A DNA stretch of 22,996 nucleotides from Pelagibacteraceae bacterium TMED124 (GCA_002171275.2 NHFZ02000006.1:1-22996); one strand, 5' to 3'; numbered from the stretch's first letter, positions 15,127-22,996 are shown. Numbers and translations are program-made. The notes: a model not told the origin generated them from the letters alone.

Positions 15127-16190
15127 TATTTAAAAGCCAAAGAAAATTTACATTTTTTATTTTTTGCAAAAATTACTTTAAAATCCTCACCCATCATTTG
15201 TGGATCAATTAATCTCTTGAGTCTGCTATATAAATTTAATTTGTTTTGATATGTCATTTTATTGCTAGCAATTTTAACACGTTCGACAATCCCCATTTTC
15301 TGCAGAAATTTACTCTGGCTAATAATTTCTTCAACAAACAGGCCGCTCGAATTAAAATATTCTTTGTACAATCCAAAATTTACTAAAGCAGTTATATCTG
15401 CCTCTCCCACATTTTCATTTATGTTGTTATACTTATGCTTCTTTATAGATTGTAAAGTATTAATATTTTTTTTCATATTATTATAACCATAATCTATAAA
15501 GAGTGCCCCGCCATTCAAACTTTTTATTTTTGTATTAATGATGTTCAGTTCTTTAAAACCATATTCAGGATATTCAATAATTCCATCATTTTTTAAAAGA
15601 TTGTAAGTTTTAAGCTTATCAATCTGTTTTTTTATAGCTTTTTTAAAAAAGAATTTTAACTTATTTTTTTTAAGGGCCACATGTCTTTCAAAAATAATTT
15701 TGTTTATTTTTGCAAACTGTTTTATTGGCAGTGCATCCAAAAATTCATTCCCAAAAAATACAACGGGGTATTTATCAATTTCTTTTAAGCTCTTTATCCA
15801 TTTAACTTTTTTTGAAATTATTCTTTTTTTCTGGATTTTTTTTAATCCATTACTCTTTTCATAAAGCATAATATTAATCGAACCATAGGTATCGGGAAAA
15901 TTTTTTAAAGTTTTTAATAGAGTTAAGCAAAAATCACCATTTCCAGGACCGAGTTCTATGAAATTAAATTTTCTAGGTTTTTTTAAATTTTCCCAGAAGC
16001 TTACTAACCAAATAGCCACCATCTCAGAAAATAAATTAGATATATTTGGTGCCGTTACATAGTCTCCTTTTTTGCCAAATGGATTTTTTTTTTGGTAATA
16101 ACCAATGTTTTTATCGTATAGGACTTTTTCCAAGTATAAATCCAATGGCATTGATTTTTTGCTTGAAAAAATTTTATTAATTTTTTTCAT
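15126..16190 (-). CDS. SAM-dependent methyltransferase, MidA/NDUFAF7 family (COG1565)
   Basis: Members of this family include mitochondrial NDUFAF7, which dimethylates an arginine of a complex I subunit during assembly. A parallel role in bacterial complex I is an inference. Signature blocks are MPLDLYLEKVLYDKNIGYYQ (14-33), GDYVTAPNISNLFSEMVAIW (42-61), the SAM-binding motif FIELGPGNGDF (77-87) and FFGNEFLDALPIKQF. Later come IDYGYN and GEADITALVNFG. The length of 354 is typical. The gene lies between lgt (14-base overlap) and pgeF (1-base overlap), an order familiar from alphaproteobacteria. Confidence 0.9.
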   Translation of the reverse strand: MKKINKIFSSKKSMPLDLYLEKVLYDKNIGYYQKKNPFGKKGDYVTAPNISNLFSEMVAIWLVSFWENLKKPRKFNFIELGPGNGDFCLTLLKTLKNFPDTYGSINIMLYEKSNGLKKIQKKRIISKKVKWIKSLKEIDKYPVVFFGNEFLDALPIKQFAKINKIIFERHVALKKNKLKFFFKKAIKKQIDKLKTYNLLKNDGIIEYPEYGFKELNIINTKIKSLNGGALFIDYGYNNMKKNINTLQSIKKHKYNNINENVGEADITALVNFGLYKEYFNSSGLFVEEIISQSKFLQKMGIVERVKIASNKMTYQNKLNLYSRLKRLIDPQMMGEDFKVIFAKNKKCKFSLAFK

Positions 16191-16968
16191 TTGAAATAAC
16201 TCGAGATAAAAATAATATACCCAAAATAATCATTATAAAACTTAACATAGATCCCATACTAAAATTCTTCACTACATACCCTATATGTTCATCCGGCAAT
16301 CTGAATTGTTCTGAAATAATTCTAAAAATACCATAAAGAATTAAAAATAAATAAGAAATAACACCATGGTTAAAATTTTTTTTGAACATTAAAAAATTTA
16401 ATACTAAAAACAAAACAATCCCTTCCAATAAAGCTTCATAAATTTGAGATGGATGCCTAATCAAATTATCAACTTTAGGGAAGATAACCCCCCAAGATTT
16501 TTCTGTAGGCAAACCATACAGTTCGCTATTTATAAAATTTGAAATTCTTCCTAAGAAAATCCCAATTGGTGCGACACACGATATAGTATCAAAATAAATT
16601 CTATGATTTAAATTCTTAAATTTTGAATAAATATATATACTCAAAATCACACCCAGTAACCCTCCATGAAAAGACATTCCACCTTGCCATAATTTTAAAA
16701 TTTCAATTGGATTTTCTAAATAAAAAGTAGGATTGTAAAAAATAATATATCCAAGTCTTCCACCAAAAATTACACCAATAATAATGAATGCAATTAAATC
16801 ATCAAAATTTTTTAAATATTCACTTCTTTTACTATTTCTCAATTTTTTTTTGATTATAATTTTTCCATACCACCAGCCAGCTAGAATCCCAATAATGTAG
16901 GCAAGGGAGTACCAACGAATTTGGATAATGCCAAAATCAATAAATATAGGATCAATATTATGAAGCAT
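16177..16968 (-). CDS. lgt: Prolipoprotein diacylglyceryl transferase
   Basis: Lgt moves a diacylglyceryl group from phosphatidylglycerol to the lipobox cysteine of prolipoproteins in the inner membrane. The 263-residue protein has about seven hydrophobic segments. Catalytic and signature residues are present: GGRLGYIIFYN (69-79), H101 in MSFHGGLLG, R141 in the Lgt signature GRISNFINSELYG (140-152), RHPSQIYEA (171-179) and the C-terminal arginine in FRIISEQFRLPDEHIGY. Its substrate lipid comes from the pathway that includes pgsA, also in this window. It is the first gene of the minus-strand run and diverges from ubiK across 53 bp. Confidence 0.96.
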   Translation of the reverse strand: MLHNIDPIFIDFGIIQIRWYSLAYIIGILAGWWYGKIIIKKKLRNSKRSEYLKNFDDLIAFIIIGVIFGGRLGYIIFYNPTFYLENPIEILKLWQGGMSFHGGLLGVILSIYIYSKFKNLNHRIYFDTISCVAPIGIFLGRISNFINSELYGLPTEKSWGVIFPKVDNLIRHPSQIYEALLEGIVLFLVLNFLMFKKNFNHGVISYLFLILYGIFRIISEQFRLPDEHIGYVVKNFSMGSMLSFIMIILGILFLSRVISNEKN

Positions 16969-17002
16969 CTTATAAATTTATCACAATTGAAATTAAATTA
17001 CT

Positions 17003-17008
17003 TATAAT
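17003..17008 (+). promoter_or_regulatory. Candidate -10 element for ubiK
   Basis: A perfect TATAAT lies 13 bases before the ubiK ATG at 17022. Transcription would start about 5-8 nt before the start codon, so the message would be almost leaderless. No -35 of quality is seen at the usual spacing. The 53-bp gap must also hold the lgt promoter, for which I see no clear boxes. Confidence 0.4.
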
Positions 17009-17021
17009 TTAAAGTAAAATA

Positions 17022-17267
17022 ATGAACAATTCTCAAAAGATTATCAAAATGATATCAGGCTTTATTGAGGCGGGTATATTAACCTCACAGGATTTAAAAA
17101 AAGAACTTTTGACTTCTATGAAATTTAATAAGGAGAATTTAGCAAGTAAATTAGATTTTGTTACTAAGGAAGAGTTTGTGGTTTTAAAAAAATTGATTGA
17201 AAAACAACAAAAAGAGCTAAATATTTTGAAAAAGAAAAAAAGGTCTAAAAAGGAAAAAAAATCTTAA
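17022..17267 (+). CDS. ubiK: UbiK-type ubiquinone biosynthesis accessory factor (BMFP family)
   Basis: This 81-residue protein fits the small coiled-coil family that includes E. coli UbiK (YqiC), which helps assemble the aerobic ubiquinone-making complex. Visible features are an N-terminal amphipathic segment (KIIKMISGFIEAG), a middle region DFVTKEEFVVLKKLIEKQ and a C-terminal coiled coil (about 50-75) ending in a lysine-rich tail. The family pattern of V-x-x-E-E-F followed by a heptad coil is met. The gene faces away from lgt, as in many alphaproteobacteria. Its last 23 bases overlap the 3' end of the histidine kinase gene on the other strand. Confidence 0.82.
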   Translation: MNNSQKIIKMISGFIEAGILTSQDLKKELLTSMKFNKENLASKLDFVTKEEFVVLKKLIEKQQKELNILKKKKRSKKEKKS

Positions 17268-18564
17268 CCTCTAACCCTTTGTGCTCACTTTCTGATAAAA
17301 TAATATTTCCACCATGAGATTTTATAATATCTTGTGCGATCGATAAGCCCAAACCTACACCAGATCTATTAAGACTTCTACTTTTATCAATTCTATAAAA
17401 GGGTTTAAAAACATTTTCGTATTCTTTTTTTGGAATCCCTGGACCATTGTCTCCAATTACAATAATAGCACTGCTTACAGATTTTTTTAATTCTATAAAA
17501 ACTTTATTCCCATATGAAAGTCCATTTTCAATGATATTTGAAATACTTCTTCTAATTAAATTCTTTTTACCATGAATGTTTATTTTATTTGCTAAAACCA
17601 TATCGTACTTAGAATTTTCATAATTTTTCATTATGTCGGCTAATAGATCATTTATATTTATATTTACATAATCTTCTTCAGATTGTGATTTGGCATATTG
17701 CAAATAATCGTTGAGCATTTTTTCCATTTCATCTATATCAGAGGCCATTTTTCTAGCTGTATCTTTTTTATCTGTCATTGCCAATTGAAGCTTTAATCTT
17801 GTTAATGGCGTTCTTAAATCATGACTTATTCCAGAGAGCATTTCTGATCTTTGTGTTAAATGCTTATTTATTCTTTTCATCATTCTATCAAATTCAATTG
17901 TTGCTTTTCTAATCTCAGATGCACCTGAGGGTCTCAAATCATCTACCCGTTCACCTCTACCAAATCTTTCAGCTGCTTTAGATAATTTCACTATAGGTCG
18001 AGTCTGATTTCTTAAAAATAATATTGCTATTAAAATTAAAATTACAGATGGAAACGTAATCCATAAAACGAAAATTCTTACTGACGAAGGGGCAATTTTA
18101 CTTTTTGGAAAAAATACTTGTATAACTTCGTTTCCACTCTGAATTCTTAAATCAACAAGATCAATGTATGTAACTGTATCAAACCAATAGTTGTTGCCAA
18201 AAACAGGCTTCATTTCTCTTCTTAATGCCCTATCCATTGGACTAAAGCGTCTATCAGATTTTACTTTGGGTATTATTTCATTTTTTTTTATGTTTATTAC
18301 AAAATCAAAATTTTTTTTATATAAATTCATTAAAAAATTTACATCTTTACTTTCTTCGGACTTATATGCATCAAAAAGAGTTTTTACCTCGCTTACTAGC
18401 GATCTTGTCATACCTTTATTTGCTTTTATCCATATACTGTCAAAAAATACAACAGAAATTGTTATTTGAAGTAGTACTACGGGAGCCGCAACTATAATAA
18501 GCGCTCTATAAAATAAACCTTTAGGAAGAATTTTTTTTAAGAAGCTATTCAACCCATAGGACAT
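17245..18564 (-). CDS. EnvZ-type sensor histidine kinase
   Basis: A membrane sensor kinase of 439 residues. Transmembrane helix 1 is at about 21-45, followed by a periplasmic sensor region of about 115 residues and transmembrane helix 2 at about 163-185. A HAMP linker runs to about 238, ending RMMKRINKHL. The dimerisation box SGISHDLRTPLTRLKLQLAM has the phosphorylated H248. The ATP-binding domain has the N box (NIIENGLSYGN, 343-353), the G1 box DNGPGIP (372-378), FKPFYRID and the G2 box GVGLGLS (402-408). It overlaps the response regulator gene by 20 bases, which marks the two as a cognate pair. EnvZ/OmpR is, from memory, one of the few two-component systems retained by SAR11. The signal sensed is unknown. 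Confidence 0.93.
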   Translation of the reverse strand: MSYGLNSFLKKILPKGLFYRALIIVAAPVVLLQITISVVFFDSIWIKANKGMTRSLVSEVKTLFDAYKSEESKDVNFLMNLYKKNFDFVINIKKNEIIPKVKSDRRFSPMDRALRREMKPVFGNNYWFDTVTYIDLVDLRIQSGNEVIQVFFPKSKIAPSSVRIFVLWITFPSVILILIAILFLRNQTRPIVKLSKAAERFGRGERVDDLRPSGASEIRKATIEFDRMMKRINKHLTQRSEMLSGISHDLRTPLTRLKLQLAMTDKKDTARKMASDIDEMEKMLNDYLQYAKSQSEEDYVNININDLLADIMKNYENSKYDMVLANKINIHGKKNLIRRSISNIIENGLSYGNKVFIELKKSVSSAIIVIGDNGPGIPKKEYENVFKPFYRIDKSRSLNRSGVGLGLSIAQDIIKSHGGNIILSESEHKGLEVKIFFPF

Positions 18565-19222
18565 AGCCTGACCCCCTTATTGTTTGTAGAAACTTTGGAT
18601 TTTTTGGATTAAGTTCAATTTTCTTTCTTAATCTTGTAATCATTACATCAATAGATCTTTCTTTAGATATTTTTGATATTTTTCCGATTTCATTTCGAGA
18701 AAATATTTTACCTGGTGATGCAAGCATTTTTAAAAGGACCCTTTTTTCTGCTGAGTTTATTTTTTTTATTTTTTGGTTTAATTTAATAGTCATTTTGCTT
18801 AAATTTAACACAGCATCACCGATTTTACTGGATTCCAACGACTTATTTTTCATATTTGATTTAATAATATTTTTTATTCTTAACAAAAGTTCTTGAGGTT
18901 CAAAAGGTTTTCCCAAATAATCATCCGCTCCTAACTCAAGTCCATGAATTCTATTTTCCACTTCACCTTTTGCTGTTAACAATATTATGGGAATATTTCT
19001 TGATTGTTTGATCTCTCTTGTAAGCTCATATCCATCTTGCCCTGGCATCATTACATCTAAAACCATCAGATTGAAATCAAATATATCTATTTTTTCCTTA
19101 GCTTCTTCAGCATTGGATGCAGTAGAAACAATAAAGCCTTTCTCATTTAAAAACTGTTTAATTAAGACTTTTATCTTATCGTCATCATCAACCACGAGTA
19201 TATGAAAATTATTTTTTTCCAT
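18545..19222 (-). CDS. OmpR-type response regulator
   Basis: This 225-residue regulator has a receiver domain at about 7-120 with the acidic cluster VDDDD (11-15), the phosphoacceptor D56 in LMVLDVMMPG, T83 in LLTAKG and K105 in LGKPFEP. The winged-helix output domain at about 130-225 includes KERSIDVMITRLRKKIE and the ending FLQTIRGSGYVLWVE. The pattern SIDVxxTRLRxKIE, DPKNP-like NPKNPKF and RGxGYVL is that of the OmpR/PetR group in alphaproteobacteria. It overlaps the MarR gene by 14 bases upstream and the kinase gene by 20 bases downstream, so all three are one operon. Confidence 0.95.
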   Translation of the reverse strand: MEKNNFHILVVDDDDKIKVLIKQFLNEKGFIVSTASNAEEAKEKIDIFDFNLMVLDVMMPGQDGYELTREIKQSRNIPIILLTAKGEVENRIHGLELGADDYLGKPFEPQELLLRIKNIIKSNMKNKSLESSKIGDAVLNLSKMTIKLNQKIKKINSAEKRVLLKMLASPGKIFSRNEIGKISKISKERSIDVMITRLRKKIELNPKNPKFLQTIRGSGYVLWVE

Positions 19223-19652
19223 TAATTATTTTTTTTAATACATCTTTAAAATTTAAAACTGATTTTGAATCTGAATTTTTTAAAGCATTAAAAATTCTTT
19301 TTTTTTGAGTTTTAAAAACTTCATCAAAAAATTTTTTCCCCTGATCATCTAAATATAATAACTTCTTCCTAGAATCATTTCGATCTCTAACATGTTTTAT
19401 TATTTTTAATTTTTTCAAATCTCTCAAAACTCTGTTGAGACTTTGTTTGGTAATTTTTAGTTTTATTATAAGTTCATTCACACTTATTCCCTCATTTCTT
19501 TCTATCAAATGCAAGGTTCTGTGATGTGCCGCACCTAAAGAATTTTTTTTTAAAATTTCATTTGGGTCTGAAAATGTTTCTCTATAGGCATAAAGAAGCA
19601 ATTGTATAAAATCTTTAATTTGGTCATCTTTTAAATAAAGCAAATCCTTCAT
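19209..19652 (-). CDS. MarR-family transcriptional regulator
   Basis: A 147-residue winged-helix regulator, the usual MarR length. N- and C-terminal helices for dimerisation frame the DNA-binding core: GISVNELIIKLKITKQSLNR (55-74, recognition helix), LKKLKIIKHVRDRNDSRKKL (79-98, wing with the conserved D-R pattern). It is the first gene of an operon with an OmpR-type regulator and an EnvZ-type kinase. The MarR-OmpR pairing recalls petP-petR of Rhodobacter. It diverges from ilvE across 78 bp that contain an inverted repeat suited to a MarR dimer, so autoregulation and control of ilvE are plausible but not shown. Confidence 0.9.
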   Translation of the reverse strand: MKDLLYLKDDQIKDFIQLLLYAYRETFSDPNEILKKNSLGAAHHRTLHLIERNEGISVNELIIKLKITKQSLNRVLRDLKKLKIIKHVRDRNDSRKKLLYLDDQGKKFFDEVFKTQKKRIFNALKNSDSKSVLNFKDVLKKIINGKK

Positions 19653-19668
19653 ATTTTGGTCAGATATA

Positions 19669-19712
19669 TTGACTTATTTTACCAACAAATATACTTTTTT
19701 GTTAGCAAAAAA
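19669..19712 (+). promoter_or_regulatory. Candidate ilvE promoter with overlapping palindromic operator
   Basis: A -35 TTGACT (19669-19674) is followed after 15 bp by TATACT (19690-19695), a short spacer but good boxes. The -10 is framed by the inverted repeat AACAAA (19684-19689) and TTTGTT (19698-19703), an arrangement that would let a bound MarR dimer block RNA polymerase. A second inverted repeat follows at once: TTTTTTG (19695-19701), four bases, CAAAAAA (19706-19712). The leader to the ilvE ATG would be about 28 nt. Confidence 0.5.
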
Positions 19713-19730
19713 TTATTTAATTTAAATTTA

Positions 19731-20618
19731 ATGGAAACAATTCCTTACGATAAAAGATCTGGAAAAATTTGGTATAACTCCGAACTTGTGGATTGGAAAA
19801 ATGCAAAAATTCACCTTCTAAGTCACGGTTTGCATTATGCTAGTTGTGTGTTTGAGGGCGAAAGAGTGTATGATGGGGAAATTTTTAAACTTGAAGAACA
19901 TACAAAAAGACTTTTTCATTCAGCAAAAAGAATGGGAATAAAAATGCCATATACCCAGAAGGAAATCAATGATGCATCAAAGGAAATCATTGCAATTCAA
20001 AAAGTAAAAAATGGATATGTTAGACCTGTAGTTTGGAGAGGTAGTGAAATGATGGCTATTTCTGCACAAAAAAATAAAATACATGTTGGAATTGCTTCTT
20101 GGGAATGGGGATCATATTTTGATCCACAATTGAAACTTAAAGGTATCAAATTAGACATTTCTTCTTGGAGGAGACCAGCGCCTAATTCAGTGCCATGGGA
20201 TACAAAAGCCTCAGGACTTTATATGATTTGTACTTTGTCTAAGCATGAAGCTGAAAGTAAAGGTTTCACAGATTCTTTAATGCTTGATCACGAAGGTAAT
20301 ATTGCTGAAGCTACTGGGGCCAATATTTTTTTTAAAGATGACTCTGGATCATTACATACTCCAATACCAGACTCTTTTTTAGATGGGATTACAAGGAGAT
20401 GCATAATTGAGATAGCAAAATCTAAAGGAATAAAAATCATCGAGAGAAAAATAAAACCCGAGGAAATGTCAGGATTTGTTGGTTGCTTTTTAACTGGAAC
20501 GGCCGCAGAGGTTACACCTGTTTCTCAAATAGATAAATTCAATTTTAAAGTTTGTGACTTGATTAAAAATTTATCTGATAGCTATCAAAATCTTGTAAGA
20601 AAAAAAGTTGCAGCTTAG
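19731..20618 (+). CDS. ilvE: Branched-chain amino acid aminotransferase
   Basis: IlvE transfers the amino group between glutamate and the keto acids of leucine, isoleucine and valine. From ATG 19731 it has 295 residues of the class IV PLP fold. Features are the start IWYNSELVDWKNAKIHLLSH, then HYASCVFEGERVYDG, the PLP lysine K159 in WDTKASGLY, and the cofactor glutamate E193 in IAEATGANIF. GCFLTGTAAEVTPV lies near the end. The frame extends back to a TTG at 19656, but that stretch covers the promoter and is not conserved-looking, so the ATG is chosen. The 3' end overlaps the convergent methyltransferase gene by 4 bases. Confidence 0.96.
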   Translation: METIPYDKRSGKIWYNSELVDWKNAKIHLLSHGLHYASCVFEGERVYDGEIFKLEEHTKRLFHSAKRMGIKMPYTQKEINDASKEIIAIQKVKNGYVRPVVWRGSEMMAISAQKNKIHVGIASWEWGSYFDPQLKLKGIKLDISSWRRPAPNSVPWDTKASGLYMICTLSKHEAESKGFTDSLMLDHEGNIAEATGANIFFKDDSGSLHTPIPDSFLDGITRRCIIEIAKSKGIKIIERKIKPEEMSGFVGCFLTGTAAEVTPVSQIDKFNFKVCDLIKNLSDSYQNLVRKKVAA

Positions 20619-21349
20619 TTTTTTTTAGCTTCAATTAATACTGACCATGCGAGAAATTTTAAAAAAGGAATAGAAAATAATATTTTATCTATTTTGGATA
20701 AAAAAGAGAATATTTTTGAATTTTTTGCTGATTTGTAAAATGGCAAAAACACCAAAGTAAAAAATCCATAATAATGTATGTCGACTTGACCGAAGAGACT
20801 TTTAAAATACTTAATATCAGTAAATGTTAAAGGTCGTTCATCATCTGATCTCGAATTTGGTGTAAATTTTCTATAAAGGTTGATGATTGGATTTGTTCCC
20901 AAAGGTTCAATAAAAATTAAATTGCCATTTTTTTTAAGTAAACGCTCAGCTTCTTTTACCGCCTTATTCAAACTTAAATGATGCAAAATTCCAACTCCGT
21001 AAATTATATCAAAACTATCCGAACTAAGTTTTGTATTTTCACAATTTTCAACTTTAAACTTTATTTTATTGTGGTTTTTACTTTTTGCGATTTCTATTGC
21101 TTTGTCTGAAATATCTATTGCAGTTAATTCGGAAGGATTAAATTTAATAACTTTTTCAGAATAAACACCATTTCCACAACCAAAGTCTAGAACATTTTTA
21201 TTTGGAGTTTTATTTTTAAGTGAAAATAAAAAATCCTCATATAAATTATTTAATGCCTTATAATATTTATTTTGTGATCTTGGATTACCCGATGAATGAA
21301 GGTTATTATGAAATTCTTTTTCTCTAATATTTATCTCAGTTAAGTTCAT
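20615..21349 (-). CDS. Class I SAM-dependent methyltransferase, substrate unknown
   Basis: The 244-residue protein carries the Rossmann SAM site VLDFGCGNGVY (53-63), the acidic strand end AIDISDKAIEIAK (77-89), and the post-motif segments SFDIIYGVGILHHL (112-125) and LLKKNGNLIFIEPL (137-150). The C-terminal half (NPIINLYRKFTP, SRSDDERPLTFTDIKYFKS) resembles methyltransferases that act on small molecules, sugars or lipids rather than on RNA. The last 40 residues are hydrophobic with aromatic clusters. It follows pgsA by 2 bp, which hints at a membrane-lipid or surface link but does not prove one. I do not recognise a specific enzyme. Confidence 0.85.
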   Translation of the reverse strand: MNLTEINIREKEFHNNLHSSGNPRSQNKYYKALNNLYEDFLFSLKNKTPNKNVLDFGCGNGVYSEKVIKFNPSELTAIDISDKAIEIAKSKNHNKIKFKVENCENTKLSSDSFDIIYGVGILHHLSLNKAVKEAERLLKKNGNLIFIEPLGTNPIINLYRKFTPNSRSDDERPLTFTDIKYFKSLFGQVDIHYYGFFTLVFLPFYKSAKNSKIFSFLSKIDKILFSIPFLKFLAWSVLIEAKKN

Positions 21350-21351
21350 AA

Positions 21352-21939
21352 TTATTTGCCATCATCATCACTAATTGCACTATAAATACCTTTTCTTAAA
21401 TAATCATAACCTGTGTAAATTGTTAAAAATGCTGCAATCCAAAGCAAGATAATACCAATAGTTTGTGCATTATAATCCTGGAAATTTATAATTTTATTTC
21501 CAGTTTCGCCTGTCAAAAGCATAGCTATTGATAGCATTTGTATAAAAGTTTTAAATTTTGAAAGGCTCGAAACTGGCAAAGCCTCTTCTTTTCTCTTCGC
21601 TAGAAATTCTCTTAATCCTGAGATTAGTATTTCTCGTGTAAGAATTACAATAGCTGCTATTACTTCATAACTTTTAATAATTTCATTCATTACAAGCAAT
21701 ACTAATGCGGCTGCTACTAAAATTTTGTCTGCAATAGGGTCTAATAGTTCACCTAATTTTGATTCTTCTTTATAGAGTCTTGCAAGCAACCCATCTAAAA
21801 AATCTGTAAAACTTGCTAAAATAAAAAGGAAGAAGGGAACTAAGTCACCAACTATTCCAGGTATATAGAATGATAGAACAAAAATTGGAACAATTATTAT
21901 TCTACCAATTGTTAAAATATTAGGTACTTTAATTTTCAT
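21352..21939 (-). CDS. pgsA: CDP-diacylglycerol-glycerol-3-phosphate 3-phosphatidyltransferase
   Basis: PgsA makes phosphatidylglycerol phosphate, the committed step to phosphatidylglycerol and cardiolipin, in the inner membrane. The CDP-alcohol phosphotransferase motif is complete: D46-x2-D49-G50-x2-A53-R54-x8-G63-x3-D67-x3-D71. Four to five hydrophobic segments fill the 195-residue protein, and LTREILISGLREFLA is a further family block. One of the few recognisable Shine-Dalgarno sequences of the window, GAGGA at 21950-21946 on the minus strand, lies inside the last codons of uvrC about 6 bases before this ATG. That ties translation of the two genes together. Confidence 0.95.
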   Translation of the reverse strand: MKIKVPNILTIGRIIIVPIFVLSFYIPGIVGDLVPFFLFILASFTDFLDGLLARLYKEESKLGELLDPIADKILVAAALVLLVMNEIIKSYEVIAAIVILTREILISGLREFLAKRKEEALPVSSLSKFKTFIQMLSIAMLLTGETGNKIINFQDYNAQTIGIILLWIAAFLTIYTGYDYLRKGIYSAISDDDGK

Positions 21940-21941
21940 AT

Positions 21942-22996
21942 TTATTCCTCATGAAAAAAATCATGTATTTTTTTGGCCACTTTTTCTTCTATACCTGCTA
22001 CAGATTTTAAATCTTCAAAACTAGCAGCCTCTACTGATTTTGCAGAACCAAAATGATTAAGCAAGGCTCTTTTTCTATTCCTGCCTATACCAGAAATCTG
22101 ATCTAATAATGATTTACTTAAATTTTTTCTTCTTTTAGCCCTGTGAGTGCTTATTGCAAATCTGTGTGACTCGTCTCTCAATCTCTGTAAAAAAAATAGG
22201 GTAGGGTCATTTTTTTTGAACTTAAATCTTTTTCCATCATGAAAAAAATCCTCATCACCTGCATTTCTATTTTTACCCTTTGCAATAGCTATTATTGGTA
22301 TTTCATGTAATCCAAGGTCATTTAAAGTTTCTCTACTTACTGAATATTGACCCTTGCCGCCATCAATCAAAACTAAATCAGGCAAAGTCATTGCAGAATT
22401 TTCATCCTTAAGTGCTCTAGAAAATCTTCTTGTAAGAACTTCTTTCATCATGCCGTAATCATCACCCTTTATAGCATCAGATTTTATATTAAATTTTCTG
22501 TATCTTTTTTTAATGAAACCATCTTTACCAAATGTAATTAATGCTCCTACAGACTCAGAGCCTTGAATATGACTATTATCATAAGCTTCAATAAGATTAA
22601 CATTGAATTTAAGATTAAATTTATCAGAAAGGTTATCTATTAATTTAGAATTGCTCTCGGTTTCTAAAATTTTTTGAGTTAGAGCTTGTTTTGCATTTTT
22701 TTCAGCCATTTTTGATACAATCTTTTCATCTTTTGTTGATGCATTTTTTATAATTATTTCTTTTTTTTCTCTAACAGAAAAAGTATTTTCTAATAATTTT
22801 TTATCTTCTATATCTTGATTCAATAACACAAGTTTCGGTACACTCTTATTTTCATAAAATTGTCCCAAAAAAGAGGATAAAATTTTAGTTTCTTTTTCGT
22901 CTGGATCATGTTTTGGAAAATATGCTTGATTACCCCAGTTTTGTTTAGATCTAAAAAAGAAAACTTGAACACAGGTTTTTCCAGACTCTTTAAATA
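21942..22996 (-). CDS. uvrC: UvrABC system protein C, C-terminal part
   Basis: UvrC makes both incisions around bulky DNA lesions in nucleotide-excision repair. The frame stays open to the window edge, so the N-terminal GIY-YIG nuclease lies outside and about 350 residues are visible. They begin in [20 protein letters not shown], the region after the UvrB-binding domain. They continue with [20 protein letters not shown], then the RNase H-like endonuclease core ([52 protein letters not shown]). Two helix-hairpin-helix elements follow ([39 protein letters not shown]). An in-frame TTG near 22868 is not a real start. The pgsA start is 2 bp past the stop. Confidence 0.97.
   Translation of the reverse strand, partial: FKESGKTCVQVFFFRSKQNWGNQAYFPKHDPDEKETKILSSFLGQFYENKSVPKLVLLNQDIEDKKLLENTFSVREKKEIIIKNASTKDEKIVSKMAEKNAKQALTQKILETESNSKLIDNLSDKFNLKFNVNLIEAYDNSHIQGSESVGALITFGKDGFIKKRYRKFNIKSDAIKGDDYGMMKEVLTRRFSRALKDENSAMTLPDLVLIDGGKGQYSVSRETLNDLGLHEIPIIAIAKGKNRNAGDEDFFHDGKRFKFKKNDPTLFFLQRLRDESHRFAISTHRAKRRKNLSKSLLDQISGIGRNRKRALLNHFGSAKSVEAASFEDLKSVAGIEEKVAKKIHDFFHEE

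Noticed and set aside
19656..19730. TTG start extending IlvE by 25 residues
   Set aside because: The segment covers the promoter and inverted repeats, and METIPYDKRSGKIW is a natural family start.
1..22996. CRISPR arrays, insertion sequences, prophage, integron or defence islands
   Set aside because: I saw no spaced repeats, transposase or integrase genes or target-site duplications. Every long frame is accounted for by housekeeping or regulatory genes.

Overview
The window looks like a piece of a streamlined marine alphaproteobacterial chromosome, most probably SAR11 (Pelagibacterales). The evidence is very AT-rich DNA, lysine/asparagine/isoleucine-rich proteins, almost no intergenic space (about 510 of 22,996 bases fall outside my gene calls, roughly 2%), many short gene overlaps, and alphaproteobacterial gene content: a CcrM-type methyltransferase next to rnhB, petABC, ubiK facing lgt, and the prs-rplY-pth-ychF run. 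I see no insertion sequence, prophage, CRISPR array or toxin-antitoxin pair. This is core-genome territory.

Layout. 1-3024: end of an FAD monooxygenase, then on the minus strand udg, rnhB and ccrM (DNA repair and methylation). 3030-6960, plus strand: secreted TPR protein, ispE (isoprenoid precursors), tRNA-Gln(UUG), and the CCA-adding enzyme gene 8 nt behind the tRNA. 6962-8290, minus: hemF and greA. 8291-8420: divergent control region. 8421-10975, plus: petABC for the cytochrome bc1 complex. 10952-16968, minus: lgt, midA-like, pgeF, prs, rplY, pth, ychF, a long run of tightly spaced or overlapping housekeeping genes. 17022-17267, plus: ubiK. 17245-19652, minus: MarR regulator, OmpR-type response regulator and EnvZ-type kinase in one overlapping operon. 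19731-20618, plus: ilvE. 20615-22996, minus: uvrC (N-terminus outside the window), pgsA and an unassigned SAM methyltransferase.

How the genes fit together. hemF (haem synthesis) and petABC (haem-containing bc1 complex) diverge from one 130-bp region that holds a candidate RegA/RegR-like site and a plausible petA promoter. The MarR/OmpR/EnvZ cassette resembles the petP-petR regulators of Rhodobacter, so respiratory control may be a theme. The gene-1 hydroxylase (if it acts on ubiquinone), ubiK and petABC all touch the ubiquinone/respiratory chain.

Most notable points. (1) petA is out of frame with its own ATG because of a 10-A run just before the Tat signal. This is either a sequence error or a slippage-controlled start. 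(2) GANTC sites cluster in the ccrM promoter. (3) tRNA-Gln lies directly in front of cca. (4) A palindromic operator candidate sits over the ilvE promoter next to the MarR gene. I did not find a clearly new multi-gene system.
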